Source of the DNA: Hypsibius dujardini
Lineage: Eukaryota > Tardigrada > Eutardigrada > Parachela > Hypsibiidae
Assembly (NCBI GenBank): GCA_001579985.1
Contig: LRSR01008898.1
Span: 1 to 23,655, forward strand
Length of the DNA: 23,655 nucleotides
Reading direction: 5' to 3'
Below the pieces are notes generated by a model. The model ran no database searches and was not told the origin of the DNA. It saw only the letters and a program-made list of their open reading frames with translations. Made by a program: the position numbers and the translations under genes. Below, piece by piece: positions 9,056 through 20,322 of this stretch; position 1 is the first letter of the stretch; every line of letters begins with the position of its first letter.

Positions 9056-10805
9056 ATGGATCCCAAAATATACCTTGTTGGTAAGTTGGTCACGGCCAAA
9101 ACATTCGCTATAGTCTCTCGAGAAGTCCAACTTTTACTTAGTCGACTTACAATTAGTCGAGAAGTCCGTGTATATCAACCCTCAGATAGAATAAAGTAAT
9201 ACCTCGTGTAGTAAAATGAATAATAACTTTTTTCTATACTTCATTAATAATTTACATTTTACAGTGCAATTCAAAGTGCACGTATGTGTAATATAAATGT
9301 AAGTGTGCGTATTATGTAACGTAACCACAACATCCCTTTCCTTACATGTTTTGGCAGGGGGATATCAGTTATTTACCGACGAGACATGCCGGACTGTGTA
9401 CGAGCTAAACCTTCGACAGGAATGTTGGACAACTCTCACCCAAATTCCCCGGGGGTTCACAGTCTGCTGCGGCGCTGTGATCAGTGACGGCGGTCTATAC
9501 GTAGTCGCGGGGCACGACGGTGTTACGACAGAGTTTTCGCAGAAAATCAACCGGTCAGTTCTAAATACCCGCCGCGAGTGCAAAAAAACGAGTGACGTTA
9601 ACTTGATGATTTAATTCCACAGCTTCGACCTCTCCAGCCAGGAATGGAGTGAGTGGCCGTCCAGTTTCTCCGAGCCTCTCTTCATCAACGGACTTGCTGT
9701 CACTAAAAACGAACATGCAGCGATCTTCTGCAGCGGAGATCCCGTGCAACAGGTTAGCAAGATTTTTAATATAGGTTCCGAGATAATGAATGACGGTGCT
9801 CATTTTTGGATTTTATGTTATTGCATAATCCAACGTATATTATTTGTTTCATTTAATTAGGTTAACCGCAAAATTTCAAAGTCAAACGTAAAGTGAGTCT
9901 TAATTACGGCTCGTTGATATGCGGAACGGTTTTTGGTTCGAGTACTCGAACTACAGACTAGTCTATAACTTTTGGTTCAAAATAATCGATTTTCTCATCA
10001 GGAGCCGAGTCTTTAGTCTGTTGCCTTCTTATTCGGAGACTACTAATCCTAATCGAATATGGAATGGGAACCTTTCTCAAGTTGCAATCACGCCTACAGG
10101 AACGTCAGTGTTGACTTGCGGTGGATACGACGGTATGGACCTTGCAGGCATATTACCGTATCGCATGCGGATCTTACTGCAAATTTGTCTGTATTGCAGA
10201 AAAGGACGTTGCTAGCACTGCGGCATTTTTGCTGGACCACACCCAGCCAACAAGAGTAGCTTCAATGTCTGTGCCACGTGGTTCCCATGGATTGGTTACC
10301 AGTACGAGGACCGGTCGAGCGTATGCGATTGGTGGCACTTGGATGTAAGTCTTCTTGCTAATTCTCGATCTGTCTGTGCGGTCTACAAGCTCGCTGAGTT
10401 CGTAACGTACCCTCAGTCACAATGGTCAGAGGTTTTGCGATCGCAAGATTTTTAGTACGTTGTGATTGGTTGAAGCTCAAAGCTACTTGATTTTAGATTT
10501 ATTCATTTGTCAGCGTATTTACACACTTTCATTGAGTTTGTTTCAGCTCTGGGGGCCGGCATTCGCACCGAACATGCGAGGCATTTGACGCCGATACGAA
10601 TAGATGGATCTTCACCAGACGAATGGCAAAACCACGACGAGATTTTGCAGCAGCCAGCTCTGGGAACCAGATCTTCGTGTTTGGTGGATTTCACGGAGTG
10701 GATGGCATCTTTTTTGACTCGGAGGTATATGACGAACGGTCCGGCAACTGGAGATCAGGACCCGCAGTACCGCCGGGCCTGTGGAACTACACGGTCGCCG
10801 CCTAG
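9056..10805 (+). CDS. Kelch-repeat protein, six blades, no BTB domain seen
   Basis: Seven exons join in phase: 9056-9080, 9358-9553, 9623-9752, 9861-9892, 10002-10132, 10200-10344 and 10547-10805, giving 305 residues. Six blade-start strands are spaced by about 50 residues: IYLVGG, LYVVAGHDG, AAIFCSGD, SVLTCGGYD, AYAIGGTW and IFVFGGFHG. Trp residues typical of kelch follow (ECWTTL, QEWSEW, NRWIFT, GNWRSG). That is one complete propeller, usually a protein-binding platform. No BTB or BACK domain is seen in the sequence upstream, so it resembles KLHDC-type rather than BTB-kelch proteins, unless far-upstream exons exist. The frame is open for some 50 bases before the ATG, so the start is provisional. 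Exons 4 (32 bases) and 5 are least certain. An alternative acceptor for exon 5 at 10017 is also phase-compatible. Confidence 0.85.
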
Positions 10806-11077
10806 CCTACGAGTAGTGCTGTGCTAAAATGAGAACTTACCGCCATCTCGACTCGGCATAAACGCCCTCCGTGACCTTCCTGTTTTCAATAGATTCTCAA
10901 ACCTTTGTACGAGGCCCTGTATGAAGCCAGTCGCCAAAAAGACGTCACATTTTTTTGAGTTTTTTCATTCCTCTTTTCCGTTCAAACACCCACAAGTCTT
11001 AATAAGAAGGATCGTAATTCTTAGATGGCGACATTAGGCAATTACAAGATCCAAGTAAGCAATCACAGAGTCAAAAT
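10806..11077. other. Convergent 3' spacer between kelch gene and FABP gene
   Basis: Both flanking genes end here, about 270 bases apart. I see no open frame and no convincing AATAAA on either strand. There is a T-run near 10950-10966. Confidence 0.6.
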
Positions 11078-11251
11078 CTAAACGCGCTTGTAGTTGCGGA
11101 CAGTCTTTCCAGCGGGCCAAGTGTAAGTCTGAAAACAGAATGGTTGTTGAAACAGAAACTAGCTTAGCGTTAAATGTATCCGGTTAACTATGTATATACG
11201 GATGAAATCTTTCCAGCTTGTGCAAATTGTTCTGATTTTGATCGATTTAAC

Positions 11252-11303
<52 letters not shown>

Positions 11304-11820
11304 AATCTGTTTATCCATCTGGCTGGCTGGCTTTTTGTCTGTTTCCGTAGTTAACTGTTTGGCTGTCCAATGTACTGCTATGGTCGTCTTACCATTGTCA
11401 GGCCAGAGTCGCTGAATTCGAGATCGATGGTCGGCTTGAATCCGTTCTCAAATGTCTGTGTCTGGACCAACTTGTCTCCCTCTTTCCGGATGATCGACTT
11501 GACGGTCTTGCCAGAGGGGGTGGTCTCGCTGAACTCGGTTCCAAGCTTGAAGGTAACCTTCTTGGTCATGACCTCAGTCTGGATGTCCAGGGTCCATTCC
11601 TCGCCGTTCTGGGAGATCTCGATGGTAGGCTGAGGGGAAAAATCATTGTTAACAAAGAACCGAGACACGGAAGAAGGCAAGTTGATCTCCTTAAACTCCA
11701 CCTTACCTTCAACTGTTTGCCAATCTCAACATGCTCATCAGACAGACCGGTGGCCTTCAGGTAGGACTCGAAGTTCTCTCCCGAGACGAACTCGTACTTT
11801 CCAGCGACTTGGGGAGCCAT
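11078..11820 (-). CDS. Cytosolic fatty-acid-binding protein (FABP/CRBP family)
   Basis: Three minus-strand exons, 11820-11707, 11629-11393 and 11128-11078, join in phase 0 throughout to give 133 residues, the standard FABP length. The N-terminus has the family signature pattern (GKYEFVSGENFESYL). The barrel strands are clear (KKVTFKLGTEFSETTPSGKTVKS, IIRKEGDKLVQTQ), and the end RNYKRV carries the Arg-x-Tyr pair that binds the fatty-acid carboxylate. There is no signal peptide, so it should act in the cytosol as a carrier of fatty acids or similar lipids. Most animal FABP genes have three introns. Here there are two, after residues 38 and 117; the second is at the usual place and the first is shifted from the common site near residue 24. 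The 264-base second intron carries a CTGT microsatellite. A TATA box lies upstream. Confidence 0.95.
11251..11312. repeat. (CTGT)n microsatellite
   Basis: About 15 tetranucleotide units with one interruption, inside the second intron of the FABP gene. On the gene's sense strand it reads ACAG. Confidence 0.97.
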
Positions 11821-11914
11821 TGCGTGCGAGGTGTTGGGGTAGAGGTCTGATGAGTCGAAAAAATCAAGGAAGAACGGAAAAGAGAGGACGAAAGTTTAGC
11901 TGCCCCGTCGCGTC

Positions 11915-11922
11915 CTTATATA
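11915..11922 (-). promoter_or_regulatory. TATA box of the FABP gene
   Basis: On the minus strand this reads TATATAAG, about 95 bases before the FABP start codon, in a fairly G/C-rich context. Position and sequence fit a classical core promoter, as expected for a highly expressed FABP. No other gene points away from it. Confidence 0.65.
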
Positions 11923-12376
11923 CCTGTCTGCACTCCATCCAGGTCACAACACCTTACATAACGCCTCCTTCTTGGGATGCGATAAGCAGAACAAACGTGG
12001 CTAGAAAATTCAGGCTATTGTTCGCCGCGAGACGACGGTTTCACCCACACTAGTTCAACAGGTGATTTCAGACATTGTCCAGGCAATCAGGCAAATTACG
12101 TTGCCGTCGAGGGTTGGAGCTGCGATAAGGCCAGGCAAACAACTGTTTATCCGGTTAAACTATACATGTCGATGTGGAACGATGTGGAACAACATGAACA
12201 GAGCGCTTAAGTTGTCAAGACTTGAAAATGGAGTTTGATAGTCTGCTCAAAAGGCAAAGTACCAACAAGTTCAAAACACGCTGAGTGTTTGCGATGACAA
12301 CGCTTTTCGGCAAGGGGTACAAGGGGGGGGTGGCTTTGGTCAAGTTCAAACTTTAAACTCCGGTGAATATTACGCA
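11923..12376. other. Spacer between FABP promoter and RP9 3' end
   Basis: No coding sense is seen on either strand. It holds the FABP upstream region and the RP9 3' UTR (RP9 reads leftward, stop at 12377). A G-run (about eight G) lies near 12324-12331, and CGATGTGGAA is tandemly repeated near 12169-12189. No AATAAA for RP9 was identified. Confidence 0.6.
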
Positions 12377-13765
12377 CTATGACCGCGACCGAGATCGTTT
12401 CTCACTTCGATGATGCTTTTTCTTCTTCTCCTTCTTGTGTTTCTTCTTATCCGAACGATTACTCGAGTCTGCTTCCTCATCGGAACCTCTCTTCTTTTTG
12501 CTTTTTCTCTTCTTTCGTTCAGCTTTTGATGTGTCTTTTGGTGCACCGGATTCCGATTCGGAGCTTGAAGACATCAGAAGGGACTGCAACTGCTTGATTC
12601 TTTCTTGTTTGTTCTCATGCTTTCGTTGCTGAACAAACGCGTGCATTGGATCCTGTGAAGAACAACAGTTTTACATCAAAAAACAGTTAGGGCAATATTC
12701 GGCTCTGCAAGATAAACGTCAAACTAACTAACCTCGTGCATAAAGCGAAATTTTTCAATATCTCTGTTCCCAGTATAAAATAGTGGACACTCCTTATCTC
12801 CTGACCGGTGCCCGTACGTCTTGCATTTCCAACCTGCGAAACAGACCGTCGGCTCATTTACATTAGATCAATAACAGTGCAAACTACAAAGGTAAACCCA
12901 AGAATATGACAAAATATCATTTTTCAGCTGAGGGAATTGTCAGAAACAGCCAAATCTCATGGAACCCAGGAAAACTTCAAGCTTAGTTAAAATTTTCATC
13001 AAGCCAATATTGATGACTTCTGCAGGGTTCCCGCAGACTAGTAGGGACAGGGAAGGTTGATGAACAATCAGTCAATCAATCAGTCAATCAATGAGTCAAT
13101 CAATCAGTTAATCAATCAGTCAATCAATCAGTGAGACGTCATATTCCATGTAATTAAAAGCGCAATCGACCAATCAAGCGCTCTCATGTCAAAGCAAGCT
13201 CCTCCACTCACATTGCATCACCTTAACTTCTTTTCCTGGAAAAAAGGATAAAAATTAAAACGGACCAAACTCCACATGATCTGATAGGCCATAGACCTGT
13301 GACTCGTACACCATAGTAATACGTAATACCCGTAACGGCATGTACGTTACCTAGGGGCATCTGTAACAACACAAAAATTCTATCACGAAATAACGCCTAA
13401 TTGCCTAGAGCGATAGAGCAGCACGCCAACCAACCCAAAGGCCTTTCGACGGTGCCGTAGCAAGGAAATCTCTCGCATCGCGATTCTGAGGCAGATTTGG
13501 AATAGAGTCTTCCGGGCGCTCTTCGTCCTCCTTGATAAATCCCGGCGGCGGTGCTTCGTAACTGCAATGGGAAATTTTCCATCATCTAATCATAAGAACT
13601 GTATACAAGTAACAGTAAAATAGAATACTGCACGTACAACGTATCGATGTGCTTCAGTTTGTCCATTATTCCTGCATCGATCTGCAGTTCTGTCGGTCGG
13701 GAGGATGCAGAGGAGGAGGACGCTCCTTGACTCCTTGACGACTTTGATTCATTCCTCCGCGACAT
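12377..13765 (-). CDS. RP9: RP9 (PIM1-associated protein, PAP-1)
   Basis: Six minus-strand exons join in phase: 13765-13638, 13561-13435, 13360-13351, 13235-13212, 12833-12733 and 12652-12377. They give 221 residues, the same as human RP9 as I recall it. Conserved blocks run in order: YEAPPPGFIKEDEERPED, ARDFLATAPSKGLW, then MPLGKEVKVMQ. A zinc knuckle follows, CWKCKTYGHRSGDKEC (C-x2-C-x4-H-x6-C). After it come FRFMHEDPMHAFV and a Lys/Ser/Arg-rich tail ending RSRSRS. RP9 is a nuclear, splicing-linked protein; its human gene is tied to retinitis pigmentosa. Exon 3 is only 10 bases (ATGCCCCTAG), and skipping it would break the frame. The gene is head-to-head with MMACHC, 365 bases apart between start codons. 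Confidence 0.96.
13064..13131 (-). repeat. TGATTGAC/TGATTGAT tandem repeat in an RP9 intron
   Basis: On the plus strand this is (CAATCAATCAGT)-type sequence; on the RP9 sense strand it reads TGATTGATTGAC repeats. There are about 16 four-base units with variants. Confidence 0.9.
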
Positions 13766-14130
13766 TTATAATGCTGCAATGGTTTACCAATTTAGAAGAT
13801 GTGTTAAAAAGTAATACGATACGTCGCACACATTGACGTTTGCCTGGATGAAAATTCAAATAATGCGTCCAAGAAAATTAAAACAATTAAATTTCGGCGT
13901 GTGGTTGAAGACGAACAAGATTAAATAAATCAAAACAATGCATGGGCTGGGCGCTAAATGCTAACTAGAAGTCGGTTATAGTCAGTGGGCTTGATTGCTA
14001 AAAGTACAGGTTGGTGTTAATCGGTCAATCAGCTGATTTTGATTTGGCACCGAAGTTGAACTAAAAATATCCCTCGCCGGGAGCATTAATAATCTATTTA
14101 TTCTTCGCCTACTTTCATCGTTCAAAGACT
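13766..14130. promoter_or_regulatory. Shared divergent promoter region of RP9 and MMACHC
   Basis: The two genes start from opposite edges of this 365-base stretch and both are housekeeping-type, so a bidirectional promoter is likely. No canonical TATA box was found next to either start; TTAATAATCTATTTATT at 14087-14103 is the most T/A-rich part. The inference rests on gene arrangement only. Confidence 0.55.
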
Positions 14131-15339
14131 ATGGGTTTGGACGTCCTCGAAAATGTCCACGTGCCGAAGACATTTCCATCGACCGAATACAGCGCGGAGG
14201 TCCATGCTCTGCTGAGTAAACTGAAATTGCTGGTTGAGCCTCAAGGCTTCGAAGTTTATCCCTTTCTCATTGGTAGGCGCCGCTTCCGTTTTCTTTATCC
14301 ATTACTCCTACTACTATATGTTTGTTTAAGGCATGAGTAGCGGAAAATCCGCATCTTCTTCTTGTTGCAGGCTGGTACAATGAGACTGTTGAGGAAGTTT
14401 TTCAGTTGAAATACCCCGAGGACACTGTTGCCTTTCTTTTCATCAGCACGCCATCCATGTTTGAAAAGGCATTTGTCCCGTTTGTTCTCAAACATGAGAT
14501 GGAGGAGCTGCGTGATCCGATCGATCAGTGTATGCTAAATTTCTTTCGAAATCTCGTTAAGGTAAGTAAGTAGGTAGGCCGAAATTAATTCCCTAGCATA
14601 ATAGCGTTAAATTATTGCTGGTTTTGAAGCGTGATTTTTTCGATTGGTTTTCTGATTGGTATTGGGATTGATTGAATGATTCGTGTGTATTGACTGGACT
14701 CCGGCTATTGGACGGACTTCTGTTGCGATTGTAGGAATTTGCTGAACAGCAGGTTGACATGATTCATGACTTTGAGCTCCATCCAAATAAGCGACCGAAA
14801 ATTCTCGCACAAACCGCTGCTCACGTCTCTGGAGCGGCCTTTCTCTATCGCATGCAGAATCTTTCGCTCGAGCTTCGTGCTTCACCCACGCCCAAGGTTG
14901 GTCTTGAAATCCGCGATTGATTGAATGATTACGGTGCGTTTTTGATGTATGAAATTTTGCATGCACCATGAAACACCATGCGGTGGTGTGCTTAACGGCT
15001 GACATTTTTGTCTCTTAGCAGAGAATGATGGGTCTTTGTCTGCACCCAAAATACGGAGGATGGTTTGCGATTCGCGGCTGCATCGTGTTGAAGGACCTGC
15101 ATTGTCCGGATCTACCCCGGCTCGATCCCATCGATATCCTCACCGCTCCTGTGGATCAGATGAAGGCCCTCGAACTGTTCAACTTTCACTGGAGAGATAG
15201 CCGCTTTCGAGATGTGGTATCCGTTGAAGAACGATATTCCAAGGATCAGCAGCTGTATTTTAACACACCGCCCGGTCAAAGAAAGCACATTTTAGCAGAC
15301 ATTCGGAAGAAGTATTCAGCGCAGTTAGGCAGCCCCTGA
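14131..15339 (+). CDS. MMACHC: MMACHC, cobalamin-processing protein (cblC)
   Basis: Four exons join in phase: 14131-14272, 14371-14561, 14735-14896 and 15019-15339, giving 271 residues. MMACHC removes the upper ligand from incoming vitamin B12 in the cytosol, using glutathione or flavin, and passes it on to MMADHC. Matching blocks are GFEVYPFLIGWYNE, DPIDQC, HPNKRPKILAQTAAHVSGAA, CLHPKYGGWFAIRG, FNFHWRDSRFRD and YFNTPPGQRK. The B12-binding HxxG is present as HVSG. The Arg of FAIRG, equivalent to human Arg161 where disease changes occur, is also present. The disordered C-terminal tail of the human protein is missing. Exon 4 has a tandem acceptor (TAGCAG), so it starts at 15019 or 15022, a one-residue difference. 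Confidence 0.96.
14625..14700 (+). repeat. GATTG-rich stretch in MMACHC intron 2
   Basis: Irregular GATTGGTTTTCTGATTGG and GGGATTGATTGAATGATT words occur on the sense strand. A shorter GATTGATTGAATGATT also lies in intron 3 near 14916-14931. Confidence 0.6.
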
Positions 15340-16285
15340 TGTGCCCCATAAGCCTAAAATTATAGTATTGATCTAAAGTATTTTGCTCATTAAAGATGAA
15401 TTTATGATGTGCGTTAGAAGTTGTGGACTTCACGTGTGCATATATAAGAAAGGAAAGAGGGCAGATTGGGATAGTGGGAATTTGCTTTTTCGTGCAGCTG
15501 TAATCACCTTCCCTTCCAACGATCGGCTTGCCGTCGCTCAATGGAGGACAGTAAATGACCGGGAATGTCAGGGTACGCCGACGCGATCGAAGAAGATCGA
15601 AGATCCAGGTTCATAATTGCCTTCCATACTTGTCCAACCTGACTTGAGGACATGCCTAGTTCCTCCTTGTACTAGTATATGTACCGTAGTATAGTATATA
15701 TATGTTTCATAGTATATGTTTCAAGGATCCATGCATACGCAGCTGTTAAACATTCATAAAAAATTACTTGCTTCCGCTCGACTTATTCCGAAGATTTTGA
15801 AAGACAATACGCAATATGTGCGGAAGTCCCGCGCATGATGTCACCCAACCCAAGGCAACGCCCTGTGTGACATGGGGCGCAAAGTGCCGTGCTAAGCCCC
15901 AGAGCCCAGACTGATCGAGAAATATTCGATCACAGCAGCGGAGCCTGCCATACTAGTACGAATGGCCAGAATACTGGACTGAACGAGTCAGCGCTACAAG
16001 GGCTTGCACTTCCAGAGTGGCTTTAACTTGGTCAGTTAAGTAATATGACCGGTATGTACTAGTACTCCCTAGTAGTAATAACATCGCGCATGTGTGTGCT
16101 GTGTGCACTCCACGCCCAGTTTTGAACTCCAAATTTTGTTGTCGACGCTTTTCCTTTCCCTTTTGGGTGTTGACCCGTTTTTTGTGTGCTTTTCTTAAAA
16201 CCACCTTTTTCCTGGAGGAACCTCGTTTTTAAAATCAGTTCTTTAGTGTGTCACCGTAAAGTCTTGTCTTGTGTCCTCCATCCAA
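15340..16285. other. Spacer between MMACHC and the KLF gene
   Basis: A likely MMACHC polyadenylation signal, ATTAAA, lies at 15389-15394. A T/A alternating patch (TAGTATAGTATATATATG) lies near 15687-15704. The last part should hold the KLF promoter and 5' UTR. Frames of 70-93 residues here carry no recognisable domain and look incidental. Confidence 0.6.
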
Positions 16286-18036
<1,751 letters not shown>

Positions 18037-18735
18037 AAGACTTTGTCAGGTATCAGTCGTCCAGTGCCAATGCGCCGTCCAGCGTCTGTGCCGATGCTAT
18101 GCACTGTAATGCTTATTGGAGCCATTTTTAGTGTTACCTTTTGTCTTCTTTTTTTATTTTTATCCTCATACCATATATATGTATATCGAGAATATTGTGA
18201 TCATTCCTGCTTGTTTGCCTCATGATATGTGGCAGTGTTGGGTTTATGTGTGACGCTTTTTTTATTGCTGAATTTCATTTCAGACAGTGTTCATTTATGG
18301 TTTTAGAAAGATTTGTTCAAAAAAAGTATACATTCTACAAGCTCTTCCGTTCTGCACAATTGATTTCAATGTGGCTTTATTCAGTTCGGAGCAGGGAACC
18401 TCTTCCGGTAATTATTCAATCTGTCAAACAGATTCAGATCAAACGTTACACAAGTACCAGGGTACGACACCACGTTCAAAAAAGCCGCCAGAAATCCATC
18501 AATCAAAGTGTCTGCATGTGCCTCAAACAACAAAAGAGAACGTAAGAACAGCAAAAAAATTACAAGGAAAATACAAAACACTGTAAAGAACCGCACTACA
18601 GGCACCGCGGGAAATCATCTAGTCGGCCATTCTGAAACATCCAGCATTACTATGACCATAAAACGCTCGCCAAGGGTGAAAAGAAGTCGGCGTAGACTGC
18701 GTAAGCTTGGGAGATGAAAATTAAAGGAAGATTAA
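18037..18735. other. KLF 3' UTR and convergent spacer
   Basis: This lies between the KLF stop and the stop of the next, leftward-reading gene. Long but low-complexity frames (18222-18545, 18508-18717) show no domain. A possible KLF polyadenylation signal, ATTAAA, lies at 18720-18725, almost touching the neighbour's stop codon. Confidence 0.55.
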
Positions 18736-20257
18736 TCATTGAGAGAGTGGCTTAGCTGCGCTCTTTTCCGGTAGACGAACTCCACCTTGCTTCATGATCT
18801 TCGGGTCAGCCGACATTGCGAGGAACTCGAGGAGCAATTCACGCGACGCTTCGTTCCGATAGACGTCATCATAATCCACTGCTCCTTCCTTCCCATCGGA
18901 GCTACAAGGTGTAACAAAGACAGGATACGCGTCAGCACAGCATAGTGTGTGACGAAGAAAAATATATAATACATACAATTTTACGTGGAATCGGTTGAAT
19001 TCACGGTTGTGCTGATATATGGCCGTGACATTGATAGTTTGTGTTTTCGTAGACTTCATGGGACTCTGCACGGCACTCTTACTCGAGCTGGATGATGCGG
19101 ACGAGACGCGTACATTGGAAGAGGTAGCTGAGGACTGTGAGGACTTTTGCCGCTTTTGGATCGCATCGCCAGATGGGATCGGGGTCTCGAGCTGAGGGAT
19201 TCCTGTGGCTAGACCGGATTCCAACAAGAAGATCGCGGGAATTTCGTTAAAAAGAGGGACCTGAAAAAATGTGCTCTTAATTCATAGACTAAGTAAGGAA
19301 GGTAAAGAAAATTTGATTATTTTCGTGCATACATCTATGGCAGCGTTTAATAGATTCTACCACTTACTTGGGCATCCGCAGGTGGAACAATCGTGTCGAA
19401 ATCCACCGGCGGGGAACACCTTACTTCTAATGTGTCCAGCGTCAAGACATCGCTCTGACAAGGTGATATTGTGAAAAGACTACACGCTCCAGCCGGGCTA
19501 CGGCCAGACGAAGCAGCCAAACTTCCTCGGTCAGATCCAATATCCCTCGGGAGATCATCCTGGGCTGAGTTACTTCCCGTGACGGAGAGATCTGATGTCT
19601 GAGTTGAATAAGCGGGTCGAGATGTTGGTCCCTGAGACAGTTGCTTAGGCTGGCATGGAGAACCACAGGTTGTGACAGCGGACACTGGTGCAGGTGTTAC
19701 GGGCCCCCTTGAAGAACTAGCCTTGGATTTTGGTCGACTCTTTTTGCTCCTTTCCAAAGCGATTGTCGCCTGCATCTCCTGCAACCGCCCCACAGATAAA
19801 ATTGGGCACCGTGGTATTACAACCTTTGCCGATCGTCATGACGGAAACTTAGAACTTACATCAGTCAGTTTCATCATTGGTAAGATGACTACTTCATCCT
19901 CCTCGATGGAGTCCAGGAATGTCAGCTTTCGCGACCGTCCCTTCTGACTCGGAGTCATGGAATACTGAGACCCTGATGCCAGTTCATCTTTCACGGACAC
20001 AAGTTCCGTTGCACTGAACCAGTCAGCCAAACTTCCTCGCTCGTCAAACTTCCGCTTCTTCGAAGACGTCGATAATTTAGGTGCAGGCAATAACACGAGA
20101 TCCAAGTCAGAATCAGCAGTGCCGCAGGAGGTCATGGAAGATTCTCGCTGAAACAGAAACGCGAGATGGGTGGAGTTATTTCAGAGCAAAGAGTTTTAGG
20201 ATAATCAAAACAATTACAAAGTGACATTACTTCAAGTCCCTGTCTGTCAGTCTGTCA

Positions 20258-20322
<65 letters not shown>

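Noticed and set aside
18222-18717. Frames downstream of the KLF stop
   Set aside because: They are low-complexity Lys/Ser-rich with no domain, and the KLF ends cleanly on its last zinc ligand. They are best read as 3' UTR.
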